Both the position numbers and the translations under genes were made by a program. Below, in pieces: positions 45,101 through 60,100 of a stretch of DNA of 64,000 nt. Origin of the DNA: Novipirellula galeiformis (lineage in GTDB: Bacteria > Planctomycetota > Planctomycetia > Pirellulales > Pirellulaceae); the NCBI RefSeq assembly GCF_007860095.1, contig NZ_SJPT01000003.1, positions 455,764-519,763 on the forward strand, read 5' to 3'. The first letter of the stretch is position 1, and every line of letters begins with the position of its first letter. Below the pieces are notes generated by a model that worked only from the letters and a program-made list of their open reading frames with translations, was not told the DNA's origin and ran no database searches.

Positions 45101-48100
45101 TGATCTCGTCGCTCGTCGATTTTGCATCCCCCTCGGGCCAAGTCGACAACGTGACCGATTCCGATCCCGGCGCCGCACTGGGGATTGCAATCACGGCGGC
45201 CAATACGACTAACGGCACTTGGTTCTACAGCACCAATAGTGGCGGCACTTGGAACGCGCTCGGCGCGGTTAGCGATGCGAGCGCGAGATTGCTGGCCGCC
45301 GATGCCAATACGCGGCTCTACTTCCAGCCCAATGCCAACTACAACGGCACCGTTTCCAATGCCATTACCTTCCGTGCTTGGGATCAAACGACGGGTAGCA
45401 ATGGCATTTTGGCTAGTACATCGAGCAACGGAGGCTCAACCGCGTTCTCGACCGCAACCGACACCGCGAACTTGGTGATTACCGCGGTCAACGATGCGCC
45501 CCAAATCGCTTCCTGGTACAACGATGATTGGTCGTACCGAAAAGAAATCACGATCGGCGCGAGTCAAGTCTTTGGGGACCTTGTTGGTTTTCCTATCCTG
45601 GTTGATCTGAATACCGATCTTGACCTTGCGAATTTTGCCCAGATTGATGGTGACGACATTCTGTTCACCTCTGGCGACGGCACGACCAAACTGGCTCACG
45701 AAATCGAAGTCTTTACGTCTGCCACCGGTGAGCTGACAGCCTGGGTGAAGACCGATCTGTCTGATTTTCAAGACACGCGTTTGTACATGTACTACGGCAA
45801 TGACGCCGTCGCGAATCAGCAGGATGCCACGAACGTTTGGGATGCAGGATACCAAGGCGTGTGGCACTTGAATAACTCGCCGACCGGCGCGGCAGGCGAA
45901 ATTGTTGACAGCACCTCGAACAACAATGACGGCGTCACTGAAGGTTCAATGAATGCCGCTGATCTCGTTGAGACCAAAATTGGTACAGGGCTGGATTTTG
46001 ATGAAGTAAACGATCTGATTCGTATCGGCGACAGCGTTAGTCTCGATAGCACTGCCAGTGCGGCCACCTTTGAATTGTGGGTCAATTGGGACAACGCCGC
46101 CGACGGAGATCATCAATTCGTGATGTCGTCGAGCAATCGGTTCACCTCAGGTTCGATTGACGGTTACGAATGGGGGTCACAAGGCAGTGGGACTCACTTC
46201 TATTATCCCGATGCCGGTAACTCTTCCAACTTCGTTATCGGATCAAATCCTTACACCAATGGAGTCTGGCACCACGTCGCCGTAACGCAAGATTTTGCAA
46301 CCAAAGATGTGGAAATCTATGTCGATGGCATCGCGATGTCGTTTTCGTCAGATGACGTGGCAGCCCAGTGGACCTCGCTTGCGGATCCAGCCGATTGGTT
46401 GTGGGGCGGCAATCCTGATCGAGCCACCCGTTACTTCGACGGAATGATGGACGAAATTCGCGTCTCGAATGTCGTCCGATCACAACAGTGGATTCAAACA
46501 TCGATCGCAAGCCAAGACGATCCGAGTGCGTTCTATACGCTAGGCAGCGCCGAATCGCGTGAGATGACGCTGAGCGACATCAGCGAAGATGACACCAACT
46601 CACTCGGAGATACCGTTGCATCCATCATTGCCAGCGTCGGAGGCAATCCCATTTCAGATGGCGACTCGGGCGCGGTCGAAGGAATCGCTGTCATTAGCGT
46701 TGATGACTCTAACGGCACATGGCAATACGATTCGGGAAGCGGTTGGACCGATTTCGGCACCGTCAGCAACACTGCCGCGGTATTGCTAGATGGAACCGCA
46801 AAGATTCGCTTTGTCCCAGATGCTGACTACAACGGCACCGCCGGAGAGATCACATTCCGCGCCTGGGATGCGACGGACGGACGACCAAGCGGCAGCACCG
46901 AAGTTGATGTCTCGACTAATGGCGGAGCCGAAGCGTACAGCCATACCACCGACTCAGCCAGTTTGAACGTATCGCCGGTCAATGATGCGCCCGTGGCCGT
47001 CGATGATTCTTATTCGGTTGACGAAAACGGAACATTGGTGGTTGGTCCGGCCACCGGCAACCTGGCCAACCACTGGGAACTGAACGAAGGCGGCAGCAAT
47101 CAAACGACCGTCGACTCCGGTGCACTCGGCAACGACGCCACCTTGGGTGCCAACACCAGCGCCAATACCGACGACCCGGCTTGGACCAGCGGGCATATCG
47201 GGTCAGGAGCACTCTCGTTTGACGGATCGAGTGACTATGTCGCGACGTCCAGCACGGTGCTCAAGACCGCGACCAGCTTTACACTCTCGACATGGTTCCA
47301 AACGGACACGACGTCGGGGCAACAGCATATTCTGTGGCAGGGCAACAGTGGCGGCAACGGATACGGTTCCGCTCCTGGTACCGCAGCCGAAGCCGAAATG
47401 GGGCTGACGATCGGCAGCTGGGATCAAGCCAACAAGATTGTTTTCTTTATGGGCTACGAGTTGCCCATAAACGGCGGCGATTCGATCATGATCGTCTCGA
47501 ACTCGGACTTTACCGACACAACCCAGTTTCATAATGTCGCTGTGGTGGTGACCGATTTGGGCGGTGGAACCTACAGTGCGTCGCTGTACGTCGACGGAGT
47601 GCTCGAAGGGACCGATACCGGTACCGAAAACGACCGCTCCTATTGGGGCGCATTGCAAATCGGCAAACCGGGAGCTAACACGCGGTATTTCAATGGACAA
47701 ATCGATGACGTCCGCATTTACGACACCGCGCTTTCCGAGGCCGAAGTACAAAACATCGCGCACTCCGGCGTGTTGCAGAACGATACGGACGTTGATGGTA
47801 ATCCGCTGAGTGTCAACACCGGCGTGGTAACGGGGCCGAGTAACGGAACGCTAGAGATCAACGCGGATGGATCGTTCAGCTATACGCCCGATACCGATTT
47901 CAGCGGCGTCGATACGTTTACCTACAAGAGCAACGATGGTACCCAGGATTCCAATGTCGCCACCGTAACGATCACCGTCAACTCGCTCAATGACGCGCCG
48001 GTGACCACCGCGTCCGGAGGCACGACCGCTTATACCGAGAACGCAAACTCGACTGTGATTGATTCGGCGCTGACCATCACGGACGCGGATCTTGGTGATT

Positions 48101-51100
48101 TTAACGGTGGCTCGTTAAGCGTCACGATTTCTGCCAATGCCAGCGGAAATGATCGGCTGACGATCGTCCCCGGCGGCAACATCACGATGCTGGGAAACAA
48201 AGTCTACCACAGTGCCGTGTGGGTCGGCACCGCGAGTGGTGGCCTTGGAACCTCGCCGTTGGTGATTTCGTTTAACGCCAGCAGCACGCCGGGAATCGCA
48301 CAAGAAGTCGGGCGACAAGTCGGCTATTTCAACGTATCGGATAATCCGGCAACGACCGCTCGAACCGTCGATTTTGTCGTAGCCGATGGTGACGGTGGCA
48401 CTAGCAACACGTCACAAAAGCTCGTCTCGGTGGCTGAGGTCGCTGATGCACCGATCGCGGTAGATGACCATCACGGTCTGTCCTTTGATGGCGTGGATGA
48501 TTATGTCAACTTGGGAAGTGATACGGATCTTGAATTCACCAACACGATGACAATGGAAGTGTGGGCCCGCCCGACGGCCTATCCTGCCGCATCGAGCATG
48601 CTGCTGAACAAAGAAGGTGAATATGAAATCGGGATCTCATCAACGGGCTCTTTAATGTGGGGCTTCGCCAACACCATTCCCGGCTGGACCTGGCATGACA
48701 CCGGCTATGTGTTGCAATTGAATGAATGGGCGCACATCTCGGTCACTTATGACAATGGCACGATCAACACGTATGTCAACGGCCATGTTGTCGAGACATA
48801 CAATGGCTCGGGTCCCATCGGTGATGCACATCCGACCAAGGATGACCTACGCGTAGGCAGTCGCGAGAACGGTCCTGCCGGACAATACTTCTCCGGTGAA
48901 ATTGACGACGTTCGCGTATGGAGCACCGTTCGTACACAAACGCAAATCCAAAACAACCTTGACACCACCCTAACGGGTACCGAGATAGGACTGGCGGGCT
49001 ACTGGAATTTCAACGAAGGTGCGGGTGTCGACGCCTACGACTTGACCGGCAACTCCACCAAAGGCACGCTGATCGGCGGCCCCAGCTGGACCGGATTTTC
49101 CACCGATCAGAATTCGACACTGAGTAGGGGTGCAAGCACCGGCGTCGTCAGCAACGACATCGATGGCGAAGGCGATACGTTAACCGTCAGCCAGGTGCAG
49201 GGCTCTGTAGCAGGCGTCGGAAATAAAATTGTGCTCGGATCAGGAGCCTTCGTCACGGTCAATGCCGATGGCAGCTTTGACTACGATCCCAACGGTGCAT
49301 TCGATAGTTTGGCTGCGGGAGAGACCGGGACCGATTCGTTTACTTACACCGTTAGCGACGGCAACGGAGGCACCGATACCGCAACCGTGACGATCACGGT
49401 CAACGGCATCGACGACGCACCGACCATCGTGGCGGTCTCGGACGTGGACGATCCTGGGAATCAAGTTATCGATTTCGAAGGGGGTGACGACACGATCACG
49501 CTGTCGGGATTGCCGGTCAATACCGCGGCGGGAACCGATGTCACGGTCGAGTTCTGGATGAACTGGGATGGCACCGATAACGTGATGCCGTTTGGATTCG
49601 AATCCTATGATCTGTGGTTGTCAGGCGGAAATTTTGGATATAACACCGGAGCCGGCGACCTTTATGGTATCAGCAGTGCGGGTCTGGCAAGCGGATGGCA
49701 TCATGTCACCGCCGTGTTTCGCAATGGTGACGCAACCGGCAGCCGTCTGATCATCGATGGCGTTGAACAGACGATGACTCAGCGGTCGGGTACCCCCAGC
49801 GACGGCAACGCGTTTGCCTCCTCCAACGCCCAGATCTCAGGATGGGCGAATAACACATCCTACAAGTTTGATGGTCAAATCGATCAAGTCCGCATTTGGA
49901 ATGGCGGTCGTAGCGAAACGCAAGTGCGGGCCGATATGTTCGAAGAGCTTTCAGGGCCTCAAACTGGATTAGTCGCCTCGTACTCGTTCACGGGTGCCAC
50001 CACCGGTGCGAGCGGTGTGATCGACGACAGCGGCAATGGGCATCACGGCACGATGTCGGGGATGACGGCGGGCAACGTGATATCCGCCAGTGGTTTTGCG
50101 GGGCTCGGAGATCAAACGGTCAACGAAGATGACTTAGTCACGCTGCAAGTCTCGGCGTTTGATCCCGAAAACAGTGCGTTGACATACACGTGGACTCAAA
50201 CCTCCGGTCCCGCCGTCACGCTGAGCGACGCGAATGTCGATAAGCCAACCTTCACGGCGATCGAGCAAGTGGGTGACTACCAAGTCGTTTTCACCGTGGA
50301 TGCTTCCGACGGAACGAACACCACAACCGAGACAGTCACGATCACCGTCAACGCAGTTAACGACGATCCGACGAACCCGGGCGGATTGCCAACGGATGTC
50401 GCGGTGAGCGAAGACGTCAGCAGCAATGTCGATCTGTCGCAGATGAACCTCAGCGATGTCGATCACAATGGCGGTAATCTGACGGTCACGTTAGCCACGT
50501 CAACCGGCGGGAACTTGACCGCGACAACCGGCGGCGGAGTCACGATACTCGGCAGTGGCAGCGGTACGCTGACATTGACGGGGACCCTGGCAAACCTGAA
50601 TGCCTACATTGATACCGCCAGCAACATTCAATACCTGCACGCAACCGCGAACCTGAACGGTGACAACGCGGATACGATCACGGTCAAGGTCAACGACAAC
50701 GGCAACACCGGATCGGGCGGTGGCACCGATATCAACCTGGGCACGGTGAACGTCGACATCACCGCCGTCAACGATGCGCCATCCAACACTGTACCTGGAA
50801 CACGGACGGTCGCTGAAGAAACAGCGACCGCGATCAGCGGTATTTCGATCAACGATGTCGATGCAGCGAGCGGCAACCTGACTACCCGTCTACAAGTCAC
50901 CGCCGGAGTGCTCAATATCACGCTGTCGGGCGGCGCCACGATCAGCACCGGGACCAATGGCAGCGGCGATGTGACCATTCAAGGCACCGTGGCGGACATC
51001 AATGCCACATTGGCATCGTTGACTTATACCGGTAACACCGATGTGGTGGGAACCGCCGCCGATACGTTAACCATCACGACCAATGACGGAGGCAACACTG

Positions 51101-54100
51101 GTTCCGGTGGCGTCCAACAAGACATCGACACCGTTCAAATCGATATCACCCCCGTCAATGACACCCCCGTGGTCAATGGACCAGCGAGTGCGTTGTCAGC
51201 GACCGAGCAAGTGGGTTTGTCGATTGAAGGCACTGGGTTTACTGTCACCGATGTCGACGCGGCCAGCGGCACGATGACGGCCACGATCAATGTCGGCCAA
51301 GGGGTGATCACGGTTGCAGCCGGCGACTCAGGCGTTTCGATCAGCGGTGGCAATGGCAGCGGAACCGTCACGATCACCGGCACGCTCAGCCAAATCGATA
51401 ACTTGCTGACCGGGGCAGGCACCGGCACGATCACCTATTTAAACAACAGTGACACGCCGAGTGCATCGACCACGATTACGGTAACGGTCAACGATGGCGG
51501 TAACACCGGTGCCGATCCAGGATTGACCGCGGACGGCACGAGCGAAGAGGATTCGGCAAGCCAGACGATCAACATCACCGCCGTCAATGACGATCCAACA
51601 AACCCAGGCGGATTGCCGAGTGATATCGCGGTGACCGAAGACGTCAGCAGTGATGTCGATCTGTCGCAAATCAATTTAAGCGACGTCGATCATGGCGGCG
51701 GCGATTTGACGGTCACGTTGACCACCGCGACCGGCGGCAACTTGTCGGCGGCAAGTGGTGGCGGTGTCACGATCGGTGGCAGCGGTAGCGGAACTCTGAC
51801 GCTGACCGGGACGCTCGCGAACCTGAATACCTACCTCGACACCGCCAGCAACATTCAATACCTGCACGCAACCGCGAACCTGAACGGTGACAACGTCGAC
51901 ACGATCAACGTCAAGGTCAACGACAACGGCAATTCAGGCAGCGGCGGTGGCACCGATATCAACCTGGGCACGGTGAACGTTGATATCACCGCCGTCAACG
52001 ATGCGCCGACAAACACGGTACCTGGAACACAGACGGTCGCCGAAGAAACGGCAACCACGATCAGCGGTGTTTCGATCAGCGATGTCGATGCAGCGAGCGG
52101 CAATCTGACCACGCGTTTGCAAGTCACCGCCGGGGTGCTGAACATCACGCTGTCGGGCGGCGCCACGATCAGTGCCGGGACCAACGGCAGCGGCGATGTG
52201 ACCATTCAAGGCACCGTGGCGGACATCAATGCCACATTGGCGTCGTTGACTTATACCGGCAACACCGATGTGGTGGGAACCGCCGCCGATACGTTAACCA
52301 TCACCACCAATGACGGAGGCAACACCGGTACCGGAGGCGTCCAACAAGACGTCGACACCGTTCAAATCGATATCACCGCGGTTAATGACACCCCCGTCGT
52401 CAACGGTCCTGGCAGTGCTCTAACGGCGACCGAACAAGTCGGATTGGAGATCCATGGCACTGGGTTCACCGTCGCCGATGTCGATGCGGCCAGCGGCACG
52501 ATGACGGCAACATTCCACGTCGGCGAAGGCGCGATCACGGTAGCCGCCGGCGACTCGGGAGTTGCGATCAGCGGTGGCAATGGCACCGGGACGGTTACGA
52601 TCACCGGCACACTCAGCCAGCTTGATAATTTGCTGACCGGGGCAGGTACCGGCACGATCACGTATTTAAACAGCAGTGACACCCCAAGTGCATCGACCAC
52701 GATCATGGTCACCGTCAACGATGGCGGAAACACCGGTACCGATCCGGGACTGACCGCGGACGGTACGAGCGAAGAGAATTCGGCGAGCCAGACGATCAAC
52801 ATCACGGCCACTAACGACGATCCGACGAATCCAGGCGGATTGCCGAGCGATATCGCGGTGACCGAAGACGTCAGCGGCAACGTGGATCTGTCGCAAATCA
52901 ATTTAAGCGATGTCGATCATGGCGGCGGCAATTTGACAGTCACTCTGACAACGTCAACCGGCGGCAACTTGTCGGCGGCAAGTGAGGGTGGAGTCACGAT
53001 CGGTGGCAGCGGGAGCGGAACTCTGACGCTGACCGGAACGCTCGCGAACCTGAACACCTACCTCGACACCGCCAGCAACATTCAATACCTGCACGCAACG
53101 GCGAACTTCAGCGGTGACAACGCAGACTCGATCGTGGTCAAGGTCAACGACAACGGCAACACTGGATCGGGCGGTGGTACCGATATCAATCTCGGCACGG
53201 TAAACGTGGATATCACCGCGGTCAACGATGCGCCCGTGCTTGATAACTCAGGCACCGTGTTCCTGTCCACAATCACGAAGTACCAGACCGATAATGACGG
53301 CCAGTCGGTCGCTTCGATCATCGCCAGTGCGGGCGGCGATCGACTAACCGATCCCGATGCAGGCGATAGTGAAGGGATCGCAGTCACCTCACTGTCGAGC
53401 GGCAATGGAACGTGGCAATATTCAACTGATGCAGGGAGCTCGTGGAATGCGATCGGTACGGTGACGAATTCATCCGCCTTACTGCTTCGTGATACCGATC
53501 TGGTTCGATTCGTCCCCAATCCGGCTAACGAAACCACCGCTAGCTTTACGTTCCGTGCCTGGGACCAAACCAGTGGCGTGGAAGGAACCAAAGTCAATGT
53601 TTCGGTCAACGGCGACGCGACCGCGTTCAGTACCGCAAGCGAAACCGCGAGTATCACGGTGGTGAACACCAATGCGGCGCCGGTGCTGGATAACAGCCAG
53701 GATCCGGCACTGGATGCAACCAACGAAGACGCGGGGGTCCCCTCGGGAACCGTGGGAACGTTGGTGTCATCGCTGGTCGATTTCTCGAGTCCAGCGGGCC
53801 AAATGGACAACGTCAGCGATTCGGATGCCGGTGCTGCGTTGGGGATCGCGATCACTGCGGTTGATACCACAAATGGCACTTGGTTCTACTCGATCGATAA
53901 CGGCAGCACTTGGAATGCGATGGGTGGTGTTAGCGATGCGAACGCCCGTTTGCTGGCGGCCGACGCTGGCACGCGAGTCTATTTCCAGCCCAATGCGGAC
54001 TATTTTGGAACCCTTAACAACGCCATTACCTTCCGAGCTTGGGATCAAACCAGTGGCAGTAACGGCGGGTTTGCAGACACGAGCTTCACGTCCGGCACCT

Positions 54101-57100
54101 ATCGGGACACCTTTAGCGTCGCGTCGTATAGCAATAACAACGGTTCGCTTTCGTGGTCGACCGATTGGATCGAAAACGACAGCGGTGGCGGTGGTGCGTC
54201 AGGAGGTAAGTACTATATTACCGGCGGCTTGCTGAACGTCGGTGAATCAAGTGCAAGTAAATACATTTTTCGCGAAGCCAACTTAAGTTCAGCGACCACT
54301 GCGACGCTTTCCTTTGATCTGGTCACCAACAATTTGGGAGGAAGCGGAGCGATTCATGCTCAAGTCTCGTCCAATGGCGGCAGCACTTGGACGACACTGT
54401 TAGCGATCACATCGGGAACGGCAACGGGGACAAAAAGTTTCGACATTTCCTCCTACACCGCGTCAAACACTCAAATCCGTTTCTTTGACAACAATGGCGG
54501 CGGAAAAGAGATCCTGGTCGACAACGTCCAAATTGCGGTAACGACGTCGCTGTCCGGCGGAAACACCGCATTTTCGTCGGATACCGACACCGCTAGTTTG
54601 GTGGTTAATCCCGTTGCCGATACCCCTTCGGTAACCGGCGCGACCACGAATGAAGACACCCAGTCCAGCGGTGGGTTGGTGATTACGCGAAATGCCTCCG
54701 ATGGTGCGGAGGTGACCTACTACAAGATCACCGGTATCACCAGCGGCACGTTGTACAAGAACGACGGCGTGACACAGATCACCAACGGTTCGTTCATTAC
54801 TGTGGCCGAAGGTACCGCCGGGCTGAAGTTCACTCCTGACGCCAATTTCAACGGCACCGGCAACTTTGCGATCCAGGCTTCGACTTCCAACAATGACGCA
54901 GGACTGGGCGGCAGCACGACGGTTGCCAATGTGACCGTCGACCCCGTCAATGATGCCCCCGTGAACACGATCCCGGGTGCCCAAAGTGTCAACGAAGACG
55001 CCACGTTGGTATTCTCGTCAGGCAACGGGAATCAAATTTCGATTGGCGATGTCGACGCAAGTTCCAATAACGTTCGCGTTGAATTAAGCGTCGACGCAGG
55101 CGGAGTGTTGACCTTGTCGCAAACCACCGGTCTGACATTTTCGACCGGCGACGGCAGCGGCGACGCGAACATGATCTTCACGGGGACGGTTGCCAATATC
55201 AATGCCGCGTTAAACGGCTTGAGTTTTGTCACGACGACCAATTACAACGGCCCCGTGAATTTAACGGTAACCACCAATGACCTCGGCAATACCGGAAGCG
55301 ACCCAGGCGTCACCGGGGATGGAACAAGCGAGCAGGATTCGGATGTCGTCGCGATTACGGTCAATGCGGTCAATGACACCCCCGTGGTCAATGGACCAGG
55401 CGGTGCTCTGGCGGCGACCGAGCAAGTGGGACTAGCGATTCATGGCACTGGATTTACCGTCACCGATGTCGACGCGGCCAGCGGCACGATGACCGCGACG
55501 ATCAATGTCGGCGAAGGAGCAATCACGGTTGCGGCCGGCGACTCAGGCGTTTCGATCAGCGGTGGCAATGGCACCGGAACGGTCACGATCACCGGTACGC
55601 TCAGCCAAATCGATAACCTGCTGACCGGCGCAGGCACTGGCACGATTACGTATCTCAACAACAGCGACACTCCGAGTGCGTCGACCACGGTCACAGTCAC
55701 GGTGAACGATGGCGGCAATACCGGTGCCGATCCAGGCCTGACGGCAAACGGAACGAGCGAAGAGGATTCGGCAAGTCAGACGATCAACATCACTGCGACC
55801 AACGACGATCCGACGAACCCCGGCGGTTTGCCAAGTGACATCACGGTGACGGAAGACGTCAGCGGCAACGTGGATCTGTCGCAAATCAACTTGAACGACA
55901 TCGACCATGGCGGCGGCGACCTGACCGTCACGTTGACCACCGCGACCGGCGGAAATTTGACCGCCAGCAGTGGCGGCGGGGTCACCATCGTCGGCAGCGG
56001 CAGCGACACGCTGACATTGACCGGGACGCTGGCCGATTTGAACGCCTATCTCGATACCGCCAGCAACATCAAGTATCTACACTCGACCGCGAATCTGAAC
56101 GGCGGCAACGTCGATACGATCAATGTCAAGGTCAACGACAACGGCAATACCGGAACCGGCGGTGGTAGTGACATCAACCTGGGCACGGTCAACGTCGATA
56201 TCACGGCGGTCAACGATGCGCCAGAGCTCGATGACTCGGAAACATTCACGCTCTCGGATATTACCGAAGACGAAACAAACAACTCAGGCGATACGGTCGC
56301 TTCGATTATCGCCAGCCTGTCGGGAAATCGGATCACCGACGTCGACGCCAGCCCGAGCGAAGGGATCGCAGTTCAATCGATCAGCGGCGGAAACGGAACT
56401 TGGCAATATTCGCTCGACGGTTCCTCTTGGACCGATGTCGGTACCGTTAACACGACCACGTCGTTGCTGCTGCGATCTAGCGATTACTTGCGATATGTCC
56501 CTGACGCGATGAACGCTGATACATCGTCAATATCGTTTGTCGCTTGGGATCAAACCAATGGGACTGAGGGGACAAAAGTCAGCACCGCGGCGAGGGGCGG
56601 AATCACCGAGTTCAGCGCCAATGTCGGAGTGGCGGAGGTAACGGTCACACCGGTCAACGATGCACCGACGATTACCGACTCGGCCACCGTGAGTTTACCA
56701 GGCACGAACGAAGACACCCCTTCCACACCGACAAGCGTCAACTCGATCCTGGCGTCCGCCGGCTGGGCCGACGTCGACACCGGCGCGGTCAAGGGGATCG
56801 CCGTCACCGCGGTTAGCAGCAATGGTAATTGGCAGTATTCAACCGACGGATCGAACTGGACGTCGTTTAGCGGGATCACTGGAACAAATGCACTCCTGCT
56901 GAGTGCATCGACGCAAATTCGTTATCAACCCGACACGCTCAATGGCGAAACGGCAACCTTCGATTTTGTGGCTTGGGATACAACCACCGGATCGCCGTCG
57001 GCGTTTGGCGCACCCGAGTATGCGGATCCTGGCAGCGGTGGCGGCACGACCGCCTTTTCGAGTGAATCGGCCACCGCATCGACGGTGGTCACCGATGTCA

Positions 57101-60100
57101 ATGATGCCGTCGTTGCGGTCGCGGACACCGATACGGCGACCGAAGCAGGCGGAGTGGCCAACACGACCGCGGGATCCAATCCAACGGGCAATGTGCTGAC
57201 CAATGACACCGATGTCGACGCGAGTGACACCAAGAACGTTGACGGTGTCGTGGCAGGCGTCGCCGTTTCCGCCAGCGGCAATATCGCATCCCCCGTCGCG
57301 GGAACCTACGGCACGATCAATATCGACGCCAATGGGAATTACACCTACACCGTCAATAACAACCACCCCGCCGTCGAAGCGCTTCGCAACAGCAGCGAAA
57401 CGCTCGACGATGTATTCACCTACACCGCGATCGACGGGTCGGGAGTGAAATCAACCACCCAAATCACGATCACGATTCAGGGTAGCAACGACACGCCGGT
57501 CATCTCGGTCGAATCTGGTGACACCGCAGCCGAATCAATCACGGAAACCAACACCACACTCACCAGCACTGGCACACTGACCGTCACCGACCTGGATTTA
57601 ACGGACGTGGTGACTTCCACCGTCAGCAGCGTCACTGCGGGCGGGACCACGACCGGATCAACATCCAACAACACTGCCCTGCTGGCGATGTTGACCTCAA
57701 CCGCCAACGTATTGGATGCCACCGAACAATCCGAAACACTGACCTGGGATTTTAACTCCGCAGGCGAATCGTTCGATTACCTCGCCGCTGGTGAAACGTT
57801 GACGCTGACTTACACGATCACCGTCACCGACAGCCAAGGGGCCACCGACACGCAAGAAGTCACAATCACGATCAACGGCACCAACGATGCACCCGACGTC
57901 ACGATTGGTGGCGGCAGTGCGGCCGAATCGATCACCGAAACTGACACCACGCTGACAACGACCGGCACGCTCGACGTCAGCGATCTCGACTTGTCGGACG
58001 AGGTGACTTCCACCGTCAGTGGTGTCGTCAAAGGTGGAACGACCACCGGACTGGCGTCCAATGACGCGGCATTGCTCGCGATGTTGACCTCAACCGCCAA
58101 TGTGATCGACGGAACGGAACTCAACAATACTCTGACATGGGACTTCAACTCCGCTAGCGAAGCGTTTGACTATCTCGCCGTCGGTGAGTCGTTGACGCTG
58201 ACCTACACGATCACCGTCACCGACAGCCAAGGTGTTACCGATACGCAAGATGTCACAATCACGATTAACGGCACCAACGATGCACCGGACATCACCGTCG
58301 TCGGTGGGGACAGCGCCGCTGAAACGCTGAGCGAAAACAACGCGACGCTCACCACGAGTGGCACGTTGACAACCACCGACCTCGATCTCTCCGACACCGT
58401 TGCTTCCACCGTCAGCGGTGTCGTCGTGACGGGTGACTCGACTGGATTGGCATCGGACAACACCGCCCTACTGGCCATGCTCAGCTCGACCGCTGCGGTC
58501 CTGGACGCCACCAAAACGTCCGACACTCTGACGTGGTCGTTCGACTCTGGCAGCGAACACTTTGATTACCTTGCCGCTGGCGAATCAATTGTTCTAACCT
58601 ACACCATCACGGTCACCGACAGCCAAGGCACCACGGACACTCAAGAGGTCACCATCACGATCACGGGTGCCAATGACCTGCCTGTGATCTCGGTTGACTT
58701 GGGCGACTCCGCGGCTGAATCGCTCAGCGAAACCGATGCAGCACTGACGACCTCGGGAACGCTGACGGTCACCGACTTGAACCAGTCCGACACCGTAACG
58801 TCGACCGTCAGTGGTATCGTCAAAGCTGGAACCACCACGGGTTTGGCGTCCAATGACGCGGCGCTTCTGGCGATGTTGACTTCGACCGCCAACGTCATTG
58901 ATGGAACCGAAACGTCCAACCAACTGACTTGGGACTTTAACTCCGCCGGCGAAGCGTTTGACTACCTCGCCGCTGGCGAATCGTTGACGTTGACCTACAC
59001 GATCACCGTCACCGACAGCCAGGGCGCCACCGATACGCAAGAAGTCACAATCACGATCAACGGCACCAACGATGCCCCCGTGATCACGGGTGGGCCCGAT
59101 GCCGTTTCGATGACGGAAACCGACGCGGGACTGACGAACAGTGGGACACTGACGATCAACGACTCAGACCTATCTGACAACGTGGTCGCCGCCGTCGACT
59201 CCGTCTCGACCGGTGGTACAGGGGCCGGCAGCATCCCCGCCGGCATGACCCTTTCGACCTTGAAAACTTTCTTAACCGTATCGCCACCACTGATCCTTGA
59301 TGACACCCAGGTCAGCAACACGTTGAACTGGACTTTCGATAGCGGCAGCGAGGCTTTTGACTTCCTTGCCAGCGGTGAAACGCTAACGCTGACCTACACC
59401 GTCAGCGTGACCGACGATGACGGCGAGCCTCTAGCGGATACTGAAACCGTCACCGTCACAATCACAGGAAGCGCCGACGCACCGGTGATCACCGGCGGCC
59501 CAGCGACCTCAACGCTCACCGAGAGCAATGCGGGCCTGAGCGATAGCGGATCGTGGAACGTCACGGATCTGGATACAACCGACAATGTACTGGCCGCCGT
59601 CGATGGCATCGTCATCAGCGGGACCGGCGTGGCCAGCGTCCCGGCGACATTGACGGATGCCAACCTACAAAACTTCCTTTCCGTAACGCCGACCGCGATT
59701 CTAAACGGCAGCGAAAACAGCAAGACGTTGAACTGGATTTTCGATAGCGGAAGCGAAGCGTTTGACTTCCTCGCCTCCGGCGAAACCCTGATTTTGACTT
59801 ATACCGTCAGCGTCACTGATGACGACGGCATCCCATTGAACGATACCGAAACCATCACCGTCACCATTACGGGCACCAATGACGGACCGGTTGCGGTTGT
59901 CGATGGGGCGACGGCGGTCGAGGCAGGCGGCAACGCCAACGCGACGCCGGGAACGGATCCATCGGGCAACGTTTTGAGCAATGACACCGATCTCGACTTT
60001 GGAGATACCAAGACGATCTCGGGCGTGACAGCAGGTTTGGCTTCGTCAGCCAACGGCTCGGTGAACACCGTCGTCAGCGGTTTGTATGGTGAGATCGTAA

